Assembly: GCF_004365965.1 (NCBI RefSeq)
Contig: NZ_SOEB01000003.1
Coordinates: 164,322 to 228,321, forward strand
DNA from: Rhodovulum visakhapatnamense
Lineage (GTDB): Bacteria > Pseudomonadota > Alphaproteobacteria > Rhodobacterales > Rhodobacteraceae
Direction: 5' to 3'
DNA: 64,000 bases
The notes beneath the pieces were generated by a model. It was not told the origin of the DNA. It did not search any database and saw only the letters and a program-made list of their open reading frames with translations. Within the stretch, counting starts at the first letter, position 1; each line of letters starts with the position of its first letter. Of the stretch, positions 18,995 through 27,243 are shown in pieces. A program made the translations under genes and the position numbers.

Positions 18995-19297
18995 ATGCCC
19001 GAGCTCGTCATCGTCTACTGGCGCGACATACCGGCGCAGGTGATCGTGGGCCGGGGCCGCCGGGCCGCCAAACGGGTGCTGCCCGAGCGGTTCGAGCAGG
19101 CGATCGACCGCTGTGCGATGCAGGTGGGCGCCAGGGACAGCGACGCCTACCTGGCCGAATGGCGCCGGTCCGAACCCGTCGCGTGTGACGGCGACCCCGA
19201 CGCCCTGGCCGAAGCCGAGGCGGCGCGGATCGACACCGACTACGATGCGGGCCGCCTGAAGGATCTGATTGCCGCTGCCGGCTGGCAACGGGCATGA
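18995..19297 (+). CDS. Virulence-factor-family small protein of the one-carbon cassette
   Basis: Protein of 100 residues with MPELVIVYWRDIPAQVIVGRGRRAAKRVLPERFEQAID, matching the small family annotated as 'virulence factor' (PF13769 type). That name is historical and no virulence role is implied. It has alternating beta-alpha character and no signal. The start ATG follows AGAAAGGGAA. Its stop overlaps the next ATG (ATGA at 19294). In alphaproteobacteria this family is almost always directly upstream of a MetF-like gene, so I infer an accessory role in the folate/corrinoid methyl pathway. Confidence 0.8.
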   Translation: MPELVIVYWRDIPAQVIVGRGRRAAKRVLPERFEQAIDRCAMQVGARDSDAYLAEWRRSEPVACDGDPDALAEAEAARIDTDYDAGRLKDLIAAAGWQRA

Positions 19298-20247
19298 ACA
19301 GGCTGCGGGAGAGGGTGATGGCACTGCTGGACTTCAGAAAAAGCGACAGGGTCGCGCAAGGGGCCGCGGGCACGCGTGCCGCGCCGCTGGCCGACTTCGT
19401 CCGCGGCTATTCGATCGAGGTCATGCCGAAGACGGCCGCCAGGATCGCCGATTTCCGCGCGCTGCTGCCCGCGGGCACCCGGGTCTATATCGCCCATCTC
19501 GACGGCACCCCGATCGAGGACATGGTGGCGACCGCCCGGCGCCTGACCAACGAGGGCTTTGCGCCGATGCCGCATTTCGCGGCGCGCTCGATCCCCGACA
19601 TCGCGACGCTCTCGGACTGGATCGCGCGCTATGCGGGCGAGGCCGGGGTCACCCGGGGGCTGATCCTCGCGGGCGGCATTTCCGAACCGCGCGGCGATCT
19701 GCATTCGTCCATGCAGCTTCTGGAAACCGGGCTTTTCGACAAGGCGGGCTTCACCGATCTGCATGTGGCGGGCCACCCCGAGGGCAGCCGCGACATCGAT
19801 CCGGACGGGTCGGACCGCAACATGATGGCGGCGCTTGGCTGGAAGCAGGCCTTTGCCGCACGCACCGATGCGCAGATGGCCATCGTCACCCAGTTCGCCT
19901 TCGACGCCAGGCCGGTGACGGCCTGGGCCAGACGGGTGCGGGCGCAGGGCGTCGACCTGCCGATCCATATCGGCGTCGCCGGCCCGGCCAAGCTGCAGAC
20001 CCTGGTCAAGTATTCCATCGCCTGCGGTGTCGGCCCGTCGCTGGCGGTTCTGCAACGGCGCGCGCGCGATGTCAGCAAGCTGGTGCTGCCCTTCACGCCC
20101 GATGCCTTCCTGTCGGATCTGGCCGCCGCCGCCGCGCGCGACCCCGATTTTCCCATCCAGAACGTGCATTTCTTCCCGCTCGGCGGAATCGCGACCAACA
20201 CCCGGTGGCTGGCCGAGCATGGCCTTGCCCCCGCCCAGGACGCCTGA
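19294..20247 (+). CDS. Methylenetetrahydrofolate reductase (MetF-like)
   Basis: Protein of 317 residues with the TIM-barrel arrangement of methylene-THF reductase: Y-S-I-E-V-M-P near the N-terminus, RRLTNEGFAPMPHFAARSI, and LILAGGISEPRGD with the FAD-pocket loop. It would interconvert 5,10-methylene- and 5-methyl-THF, feeding or draining the corrinoid methyltransferase encoded next. It is distinct from canonical MetF, and the sequence does not show whether the electron donor is NAD(P)H or ferredoxin. The overlapping ATG 19294 and a second ATG at 19318 are both plausible starts. Confidence 0.82.
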   Translation: MNRLRERVMALLDFRKSDRVAQGAAGTRAAPLADFVRGYSIEVMPKTAARIADFRALLPAGTRVYIAHLDGTPIEDMVATARRLTNEGFAPMPHFAARSIPDIATLSDWIARYAGEAGVTRGLILAGGISEPRGDLHSSMQLLETGLFDKAGFTDLHVAGHPEGSRDIDPDGSDRNMMAALGWKQAFAARTDAQMAIVTQFAFDARPVTAWARRVRAQGVDLPIHIGVAGPAKLQTLVKYSIACGVGPSLAVLQRRARDVSKLVLPFTPDAFLSDLAAAAARDPDFPIQNVHFFPLGGIATNTRWLAEHGLAPAQDA

Positions 20248-20255
20248 GGAGTTCC

Positions 20256-21206
20256 ATGACCCGTACCGTGCTCGAGTCCAAGTCCAAGACCGTCGTGATC
20301 GGTTTCGACGAACCGTTCTGCGTGATCGGCGAACGCATCAACCCCACCGGCCGCAAGAAGCTTGCGGCCGAACTGGAGGCAGGCGATTTCTCGACCGTCG
20401 AGAAGGACGCGCTCGAACAGGTGGCCTGCGGGGCCATGGTGCTCGATGTCAATGCCGGGGTGGTCTACAATTCGAACCCCAACCCGAACGAGACCGAACC
20501 GCCGCTGATGCGCCGGATGATCGAGCTGGTCCAGGGGCTGGTCGATGCCCCGCTCTGCATCGATTCCTCGGTGCCCGCGGCGCTGGAAGCCGGTCTTGCC
20601 GCGGCCCAGGGGCGGCCGCTTCTGAACTCGGTCACCGGCGAGGAGGAACGGATGGACCGCGTCCTGCCGCTGGTCAGGAAATACAACGTGCCGGTAGTGG
20701 CGATCTCGAACGACGACACGGGCATTTCCGAGGACCCCGATGTGCGCTTCGAGGTGGCCCGCAAGATCGTCCAGCGCGCGGCCGATTTCGGTATCCCCGC
20801 CCATGACATCGTGGTCGATCCGCTGGTGATGCCGGTGGGGGCGATGGCCAGCGCCGGTCAGCAGGTCTTTGCGCTGGTACGGCGCCTGCGCGACGAGCTG
20901 GGGGTCAACACCACCTGCGGGGCCTCGAACATCTCCTTCGGGCTGCCGCACCGCCACGGCATCAACGCGGCCTTCCTGCCAATGGCGATCGGCGCCGGAA
21001 TGACCTCGGCGATCATGAACCCGGTTCGGCCGGTCGAGATGGAGGCGGTGCGTGCCGCCAACCTGCTGATGAATCACGATGCCAACGGGGCGGAATGGAT
21101 CCGCTTCTCGCGCGTGCTGGACGCGGTCGCCGAGGGCGCAAGCTTCGCCGAAGCCTCGCAAGCGGCGGCCGCCGCGGGCGGCGGGCGGCGGCGGCGGCGC
21201 GGCTGA
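20256..21206 (+). CDS. Methyltetrahydrofolate:corrinoid methyltransferase (pterin-binding domain)
   Basis: Protein of 316 residues of the dihydropteroate-synthase-like family that includes AcsE and MtgA. FCVIGERINPTGRKKL at about 22-37 is the family start motif, followed by MVLDVNAG, PLCIDSSVPAALEAGL and VDPLVMPVGA (pterin pocket). It transfers a methyl group between THF and a corrinoid protein. The start ATG has AGGAG eight bases before it. The C-terminus is an odd Ala/Gly stretch ending in five Arg (GGGRRRRRG). No corrinoid protein or substrate-specific methyltransferase is adjacent. Confidence 0.86.
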   Translation: MTRTVLESKSKTVVIGFDEPFCVIGERINPTGRKKLAAELEAGDFSTVEKDALEQVACGAMVLDVNAGVVYNSNPNPNETEPPLMRRMIELVQGLVDAPLCIDSSVPAALEAGLAAAQGRPLLNSVTGEEERMDRVLPLVRKYNVPVVAISNDDTGISEDPDVRFEVARKIVQRAADFGIPAHDIVVDPLVMPVGAMASAGQQVFALVRRLRDELGVNTTCGASNISFGLPHRHGINAAFLPMAIGAGMTSAIMNPVRPVEMEAVRAANLLMNHDANGAEWIRFSRVLDAVAEGASFAEASQAAAAAGGGRRRRRG

Positions 21207-21269
21207 GACCCGCGCCGGGCATAGAAGAGGTAAGGGGTTTTTAACCATGATGGCTGCAGACTGGGACGC

Positions 21270-21500
21270 ATGGACTTTGCCGCCCGCCGCTCGGTTCCCG
21301 ACAGCTGGATCGCCTCGGTCTTCTCGGCCCAGGCGGTGGCCAAGGGTGGCGTCGTGCGCCGGTCGCGGCGCTGGGTCGAACGCGAGATCGGCATGGAGCG
21401 TTTCGTGGCCGAGGTGCAGCTGCGCGGCTTTCACCTGGTCGAATGCGGCGGGCAGCTTATCGTCATCTGCAACCCCCATGGCTTGCGCGTCATCTGCTGA
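21270..21500 (+). CDS. Conserved small protein of the corrinoid cassette, unknown function
   Basis: Protein of 76 residues: MDFAARRSVPDSWIASVFSA, then a basic stretch VVRRSRRWVEREIG and the ending LIVICNPHGLRVIC. Homologues in Rhodobacteraceae carry the database name 'phosphoribosylanthranilate isomerase', but at this size a TIM-barrel enzyme is impossible, so that label should not be used. It lies between the corrinoid methyltransferase and its likely reactivator. Two Cys (one at the very C-terminus) and the Arg-rich helix are the only notable features. The function is unknown, probably auxiliary to the pathway. Confidence 0.7.
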   Translation: MDFAARRSVPDSWIASVFSAQAVAKGGVVRRSRRWVEREIGMERFVAEVQLRGFHLVECGGQLIVICNPHGLRVIC

Positions 21501-21525
21501 CACCGCCGGCTGGCCACCCCGCGCC

Positions 21526-21546
21526 CGATTTTTCGCAGAAAAATCG
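21526..21546. terminator. Palindromic hairpin before the ASKHA gene
   Basis: Perfect 9-bp arms (21526-21534 and 21538-21546) with a GCA loop; the stem is AT-rich (T5/A5) inside GC-rich surroundings. It lies between the small protein and the ASKHA gene, about 15 bases before the latter's start, and could attenuate expression or cover the ribosome site. It resembles the pair of hairpins at 29147-29225. Confidence 0.5.
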
Positions 21547-21560
21547 CGGCCCCGGCCCCG

Positions 21561-23603
21561 ATGAGCCGCGAGATGCCGCGCGTCGTCTTCACGCCCTCCG
21601 GCAAACGCGGCCAGGTGCCCGCCGGAACCACGGTCCTCGAGGGCGCCCGCCAACTGGGCGTCGATCTCGACAGCGTCTGCGGCGGTCGCGGCATCTGCTC
21701 AAAATGCCAGATCTCGCCCGGCCGCGGCGCATTCCCCAAACATGGCCTGTCCGTCGCCGAGGATGCCCTCTCGCCGCTCAACGACGTCGAGCGCCGCTAT
21801 GACGAAAAGCGCGGCTTGGCGCCGGGTCGGCGGCTGGGCTGTCAGGCCCGGATCCTCGCCGATGTCGTGATCGATGTCCCGCCCGAAAGCCAGCTTCACC
21901 GCCAGGTCGTCCGCAAGGCCGCCGAGGTCCGCGCGGTCGAGACCGATCCGGCGACGCGGCTCTGCCTGGTCGAGATGGCCGAACCGGACCTGCACGCCCC
22001 TTCGGGCGATCTGCAAAGGCTCAACGCGGCCCTTGCCGATCAGTGGGACCTGCCGCCCGCCGCCTGTCCGCTCTCGGTGCTGTCGCGGCTGCAACCCGCG
22101 CTTCGCAAGGGCGGATGGACGGTCACCCTCGCGCTCCACCGAGGCGCCTCGGGTCCCGAGATCCTCGACATCTGGCCGGGCTTCTTCGAGGCCCCCCTCT
22201 GCGGTCTGGCCATCGATCTCGGCTCGACCACTATCGCGCTCCATCTGACCGATCTGGCGACCGGCGATGTCATGGCCTCGGCGGGCGCGATGAACCCGCA
22301 GATCCGCTTTGGCGAGGACCTGATGAGCCGGGTCTCCTACGCGATGATGAACCCGGGCGGCGCGGCCGAGATGACGGCGGCCGTCCGCGCCACGCTTGAC
22401 GGTCTTGCGGCCGGGATCGCGACCGAGGCCGGAATCGACCCGCGCTGCATCGTCGAGGTGGCGCTGGTCGGTAATCCGGTCATGCATCACCTGCTGCTGG
22501 GCATCGACCCGGTCGAGCTGGGCCAGGCGCCCTTCGCGCTGGCCACGTCCGAGGCCGCGACGCTTCCGGCGGCCGCCCTCGGCATCGGGTCGATCAATCC
22601 CGAGGCGCGGGCCTATCTGCTGCCGCTGATCGCGGGCCATGTCGGCGCCGACGCCGCCGCCGTCGCGCTCAGCGAGGCGCCCGAGACCTCGGACGACCTG
22701 ACCCTCATCGTCGATGTCGGCACCAATGCCGAGATCCTGCTGGGCGACCGGACCCGGGTGCTGGCCTGTTCCTCGCCCACCGGCCCCGCCTTCGAGGGCG
22801 CGCAGATCAGTTCCGGCCAGCGCGCCGCCCCCGGCGCCATCGAACGGGTGCGGATCGATCCCGAGACGAAGGAGCCGCGGTTCCGGGTCATCGGCTGCGA
22901 GCTCTGGTCGGACGACCCGGGCTTTGCCGCCGCGCTCGGCCCGGCCGGGGTCACCGGCATCTGCGGCTCGGGCATCATCGAGGCGGTGGCCGAGATGCGG
23001 ATGGCAGGCCTTGTCGATGGCTCGGGCCTGATCGGCTCGGCGGCCCAGACCGGATCGGACCGCTGCCGCCCCGAGGGCCGGACCCAGTCCTATCTGCTGC
23101 TGGCGGGCGCCGCCTCTGGCGGGCGCGACATCGCCGTGACCCAGGGCGACATCCGGGCGATTCAGCTTGCGAAATCCGCGCTTTACGCGGGCGCGCGGCT
23201 GCTGATGGACCGCCGCGGCGTCGACCGGGTCGACCGGGTCGTGCTGGCCGGGGCCTTCGGCGCGCATATCAGCCCGCTGCATGCCATGGTGCTGGGCATG
23301 ATCCCCGATGTGCCGCTCGACCGGGTCCGCTCGGCCGGAAACGCGGCCGGGACCGGCGCGCGGATCGCACTGTGTTCGGTCGCGGCACGCCGCCTGATCG
23401 AAGAGAACGTGCGCCGTATCGAGAAGGTCGAGACCGCCATCGAGCCCCGCTTTCAGGACCATTTCGTGGCCGCGAACGCCCTGCCCCATGCGTCGGACCC
23501 GTTCCCCGAACTGGCCCGCATCGCGCCGCTGCCGAGGGTGGATTTCAACACTGGCGGCAGCCGGGGCGAGAGCGAGGGCCGACGGCGGCGGCGGCCGCGC
23601 TAG
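21561..23603 (+). CDS. ASKHA-domain corrinoid reactivation protein with N-terminal 2Fe-2S domain
   Basis: Protein of 680 residues of the RACo/RamA-like family, which uses ATP to re-reduce inactive cob(II)alamin in corrinoid proteins. The N-terminal plant-type ferredoxin domain has cysteines 40, 46, 49 (CGGRGICSKC) and 94. A linker follows, then the actin-like domain with LCGLAIDLGSTTIALHL (about 213-229), LIVDVGTNAEILLGD and VLAGAFGAHI. The product should serve the corrinoid protein partnered with the methyltransferase upstream. The C-terminus ends in a run of Arg (EGRRRRRPR), like that methyltransferase. Confidence 0.88.
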   Translation: MSREMPRVVFTPSGKRGQVPAGTTVLEGARQLGVDLDSVCGGRGICSKCQISPGRGAFPKHGLSVAEDALSPLNDVERRYDEKRGLAPGRRLGCQARILADVVIDVPPESQLHRQVVRKAAEVRAVETDPATRLCLVEMAEPDLHAPSGDLQRLNAALADQWDLPPAACPLSVLSRLQPALRKGGWTVTLALHRGASGPEILDIWPGFFEAPLCGLAIDLGSTTIALHLTDLATGDVMASAGAMNPQIRFGEDLMSRVSYAMMNPGGAAEMTAAVRATLDGLAAGIATEAGIDPRCIVEVALVGNPVMHHLLLGIDPVELGQAPFALATSEAATLPAAALGIGSINPEARAYLLPLIAGHVGADAAAVALSEAPETSDDLTLIVDVGTNAEILLGDRTRVLACSSPTGPAFEGAQISSGQRAAPGAIERVRIDPETKEPRFRVIGCELWSDDPGFAAALGPAGVTGICGSGIIEAVAEMRMAGLVDGSGLIGSAAQTGSDRCRPEGRTQSYLLLAGAASGGRDIAVTQGDIRAIQLAKSALYAGARLLMDRRGVDRVDRVVLAGAFGAHISPLHAMVLGMIPDVPLDRVRSAGNAAGTGARIALCSVAARRLIEENVRRIEKVETAIEPRFQDHFVAANALPHASDPFPELARIAPLPRVDFNTGGSRGESEGRRRRRPR

Positions 23604-23615
23604 GCGCGGCGCCCC

Positions 23616-25100
23616 TCAGATCCCCTGTTCGTGCAGGAAGGTGCGGACGCGCGCCATGCAGGTCTGCCAGGCCGGTTCGAAATCGACCAGGACATGGTTC
23701 CGGCTGGCCAGCGGCACAAAGGCCGCCGCCGGGATCCAGGCCGCGATCGGCCGCGCCTGCTCGACCGGAATCCTCTGGTCGCTGGGGCGGCGTGCAGCAC
23801 GATCGTCGCGGCCTCGATCCGCGTCGGCCGGCGGCGCATGTCGATGTCGCAGGACGCCTCCTGAAACCCCGCGGCAATCTCGGCCGAGGTGGTCAGGCGC
23901 TGAAACTAGTCGAACCAGGTCAGCTCTTCGGGCGCGGCTTCGGGCATGAAGGTCCGGGAAAAGTTGTGCAGATAGGCCGACTTGCCGGTGCCCCGGCCCA
24001 GCCGGGTCAGCGCGCGCACCGCCTGGCGGCGCGACATTTCCTCGGCGCTGGCATGGTGGCGTCAGCCCGAGGCATAGGCTCCGAGCAGGACCAGCCCGCT
24101 CACCCGGTCGGAATCGCGCGCGGCATATTCGATGCAGACGGCCGCGCCCTGGGAAATGCCCGGCAGCGGAAACCGCCCCGGATCCATGCCATCGACCACC
24201 GCCTCGAGATCCTCGACGAAGGCCGAAAGGCTCAGATCCTCGACCTTCCAGTCCGACAGGCCGCAGCCGCGTTCGTCAGAGCGCACGAAGGTGCGCCGGC
24301 GCGCGATCTCGTCGAAACAGGCGCCCCAGATCGGAGTCTTCCAGTCGTGTTCGATATGGGTCAGCCAGTTGGCCGCCTTCACCGGCGGCGGACCGGCGCC
24401 CACCGTGGCTCAGGCGATCTTGGTCCCGTCCCGCACCCGGCAAAGCCGATGCGCCGCGCGCGTAGATGGACCCGGCGCCGGGGCGCGCCGACAGACAGGA
24501 CGGCCTTGGCTGACCCGTCATCGGGGGCGGCCCCGGCACGCGCCGCCTCGGGGTCGGCCTCTTCCCAGAGCCGCAGCCACGTCTGCACGGCCCCGCGCGG
24601 CGCGTCGGGATGGCGGGCCAGACGCCCCAGAACCCCGGCCCGAATCACCGCGGCATCCTCGCGCTCGGCCGCCAGCCATGACGCGAAGGCCGCGTCGCCA
24701 GCCCCGTCGGGCCCCGTCGAGAAGATCCTCGCCCAGCCGCCGGGCGGCATCCTCCAGTTCGGCATAGCTGGCCGCAGCGTCGCTTAGGCAAGTGCGGATC
24801 GCGCGCAGATCGACGTTCAACCCCGCTCCGTCAAAGGCCACCCGCTCGCGGCCGGCGATGATCCGGGGACGGACGGCGGAATCGACCGCCTTGCGGATCC
24901 CGGTCAGCGCCCAGCGGAGCGCCGCCTTCGGGTCGGCGGGCAGATCCCAGAACAGCTCGCACAGCTTCTCGCGCCGGTACGGCCGTCCGGTGGCCGTCAG
25001 AAAGGCCGGAAGCGCCCGCGACCTCGGCCCCGGCACGCCGATGCCATCCCGGCGAACCCTGAGTTGGCCGAGCAACGGGATCTCGATCGCCTGATCCTGC
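23616..25100 (-). pseudogene. Decayed SARP-type activator fused to alpha/beta hydrolase
   Basis: Read leftward, three frames piece together one known architecture. From about 25095 there is a winged-helix activator domain (TGRPYRREKLCELFWDLPAD; LRWALTGIRKAVD). A helical middle lies in another frame (AAFASWLAAEREDAAVIRAG; VQTWLRLWEEADPEAARA). The hydrolase follows, with VKAANWLTHIEHDWKTPIWG, SDERGCGLSDW and the nucleophile elbow GISQGAA. The product is killed by frameshifts near 24790 and 24430 and by in-frame stops at 24410 (TGA where Tyr is usual), 24062 (TGA for Trp) and 23906 (TAG). The final codons before the stop at 23616 are still alignable. The exact start is unclear. Confidence 0.75.
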
Positions 25101-25879
25101 GGTGGGGCCAACGCGCCCCTCAGTTCCCGATGGCCAGGTCGGTCTACCGGGAAATGCAGGGATCGCCGGAAAACAACGGCCGCGCGGTCCCGGAAACACG
25201 GCCGCCACCACGCCGGGCACACCGCCCTGCCCGGATGCGTTGCGCAGCCGACAGGGGCCGAAGGAAGCCCCGGTCGGCGGATCGCGTCAAACGGGGCGCC
25301 GGTGGCTGCGGGACGGCCCCGGCCAACAAAGGAACCGACAGGGCGACCAGTCTCGAACCCCGCGGCAATTTGGTCATCGTTGTGATGGGAGGAACGATCG
25401 ACGCCGCCGCGTGCGGACCGCCCGGCGACGTTCCGGTCGAGAGGACGATCCGGCTGCGCCCGGATTCTGGTGGACGTCTCGCCGGGCGCCCGGGTCCTGC
25501 GCGCGGGCATTCGCGGGCGCGCGGCGGCCGCGGCCCTGATGCGCGGGTACCGCGGAAAGAGGCGGGTCGTCGTCGGCACCGGGTCGCTCGGTCAGTTGTT
25601 CGCAGTGGCAAGACAAGCCTTGCCGGCGAGAGTTCAACCCGGGATTGATTCGTGGCTTTCTGATTTTATTTCAGTTATTTAGGGGCAATCTCCAAGACCT
25701 CGCGTCACCTCCTGCCCCGCCGCATCCGGCCGGACCGGCATGGCACCGCGCCGGACCCTGCTCTTCGGCGAACGCCGCCCGGCACCCGGCGCGTCCCTTT
25801 GACGACCCGCCGTCGCGGCCGCCCGGCACTGGACAAGCCCCGCAGGCGGGCGCTAGCTCTGAGACAAACGGAGGGGCGG
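25101..25879. other. Gene-free, possibly degenerate region
   Basis: About 780 bases with no coding region I can support. One stretch near 25365-25400 on the plus strand reads NLVIVVMGGTIDAA, reminiscent of several families, but it has no continuation. An AT-richer spot at 25655-25680 stands out. The region adjoins a pseudogene and may be further decayed sequence. Confidence 0.4.
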
Positions 25880-26635
25880 ATGCAGATCAGCGAAACGAGG
25901 GCCATCGTCACCGGTGGCGCGTCTGGACTTGGCGCGGCGACGGCGCGGGCGCTTTGCGCGGCCGAGGCGGCGGTGACCATTCTGGACCGGGATACCGACC
26001 GCGGCATGGAGCTGGCTGCCGAAATCGGCGCGGGCTTTCAGCCGGTCGACGTGACCGACGAAACGTCGGTCGAACAGGCCGTGGGCGAGGCCTCGGCGCA
26101 GATGGGCGGCATCACCGCCTGCATCAGCTGCGCGGGCATCGCGACGGCCGAGCGCACGCTGGGCCGGTCCGGGCCGCACGGGCTGGAAAGCTTTCGCCGC
26201 ACCGTCGAGATCAACCTGATCGGCAGTTTCAACGTGCTGCGGCTGGCTGCCGCCGAGATGGCGCAGAACACCCCCGATGACGACGGCTGCCGCGGGGTGA
26301 TCGTCAACACCGCCTCGGTCGCGGCCTATGACGGGCAGAAGGGCCAGGCCGCCTATGCCGCCTCGAAGGGCGGTATCGCGGCGATGACGCTGCCGCTCGC
26401 GCGCGATCTGGCCGGGCTGAGGATCCGGGTGATGGCGATCGCGCCGGGGATCTTCCGCACCCCGATGCTGGAGGGGCTGGGTCAGGAGGTCATGGACGGG
26501 CTCGCCGCCGATGTGCCGAACCCGCCCCGGCTGGGCGACCCGGCGGAATACGCAGCCCTTGTGCTGCATATCCTGCAGAACGGCTACATGAACGGCGAGG
26601 TGATCCGGCTGGACGCAGGGCTGCGGATGAGATGA
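25880..26635 (+). CDS. Short-chain dehydrogenase (3-hydroxyacyl-CoA dehydrogenase type)
   Basis: SDR of 251 residues with the NAD-binding motif TGGASGLG (residues 12-19), acidic D-R-D after beta-2 (NAD preference), the catalytic Ser region VNTASVAAYDGQ and the motif YAASKGG. The phrases LPLARDLAGLRIRVMAIAPG and FRTPMLEGL are characteristic of the type II 3-hydroxyacyl-CoA dehydrogenase/17-beta-HSD10 branch, so beta-oxidation or branched-chain catabolism is likely. The start at 25880 follows GGAGGGGC. The stop overlaps the following gene by ATGA. Confidence 0.88.
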   Translation: MQISETRAIVTGGASGLGAATARALCAAEAAVTILDRDTDRGMELAAEIGAGFQPVDVTDETSVEQAVGEASAQMGGITACISCAGIATAERTLGRSGPHGLESFRRTVEINLIGSFNVLRLAAAEMAQNTPDDDGCRGVIVNTASVAAYDGQKGQAAYAASKGGIAAMTLPLARDLAGLRIRVMAIAPGIFRTPMLEGLGQEVMDGLAADVPNPPRLGDPAEYAALVLHILQNGYMNGEVIRLDAGLRMR

Positions 26636-27243
26636 GCCCGCGGCAGACCCGCGTCACGCCCCTGGGCGAGATCGTGGCCGACCCGGCACGCGGTCTGTTC
26701 ATGGGCAACCGCGGCTGCCTGCACGATGCCGACGGACGGCTCGGCCGGGCGCGCTGGCGCCACAAGGCCTGGATCTGCTGTCTTTTGCAGTTTCGCGGCC
26801 GTCACCGCCCGGTGATGACGCCGGGGCGCTATACCGAGCTTTTCTTTCTGGACGAGGCGGTGGCGCTGTCGGCCGGGCACCGCCCCTGCGCCGAGTGCCG
26901 CCGCGCCGATTTCCGGCGCTTCGCCCTGGCCTTCGGGGTCGGGACGGCGGGCAGGCTCGATGCGGCTTTGCATGCGGCGCGGCTTTGCCCGTCCAGCCGG
27001 GATCAGCGGCGCCACACGGCCCCGGCTGCCGCCCTGCCCGACGGCGCCTTCGTGCTGCTGGAGGCAACCCCGCATCTGATTCTGGGAAGGGTCGCCCTGC
27101 CCTGGAAGCCTTCGGGCTATGGCGCGGCCCGCCCCCGCCCCGTTGGAGAGGTCACGGTTCTGACCCCGGCGCCCACGGTCGCGGCACTGGCGGCGGGCTA
27201 TCGGCCGGTGCTGCACCCAAGTGCCGCCGCCGGACCGGGCTAG
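26632..27243 (+). CDS. Conserved protein of unknown function with CAECRR motif
   Basis: Protein of 203 residues. It contains VTPLGEIVADPARGLFMGNR, TPGRYTELFFLDEAVALSAG and HRPCAECRRADFRRFALAF. I recognise the pattern as a widespread uncharacterised bacterial family but know no function. The C-A-E-C pair next to HRP could bind metal. The C-terminal half is variable. It overlaps the SDR stop by four bases and so is co-translated with it. Its own stop codon lies inside the palindrome CTAG, which also provides the stop of the convergent ABC-F gene. Confidence 0.75.
   Translation: MSPRQTRVTPLGEIVADPARGLFMGNRGCLHDADGRLGRARWRHKAWICCLLQFRGRHRPVMTPGRYTELFFLDEAVALSAGHRPCAECRRADFRRFALAFGVGTAGRLDAALHAARLCPSSRDQRRHTAPAAALPDGAFVLLEATPHLILGRVALPWKPSGYGAARPRPVGEVTVLTPAPTVAALAAGYRPVLHPSAAAGPG

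Noticed and set aside
21247-21272. Alternative upstream ATGs (21247, 21250) for the 76-residue protein
   Set aside because: They are in a different frame from the conserved sequence; only ATG 21270 gives the recognisable protein.
25360-25445. Asparaginase- or D-Ala carboxypeptidase-like phrase (NLVIVVMGGTIDAA)
   Set aside because: The similarity covers about a dozen residues with no continuation in any frame; it may be a fossil but cannot be assigned.
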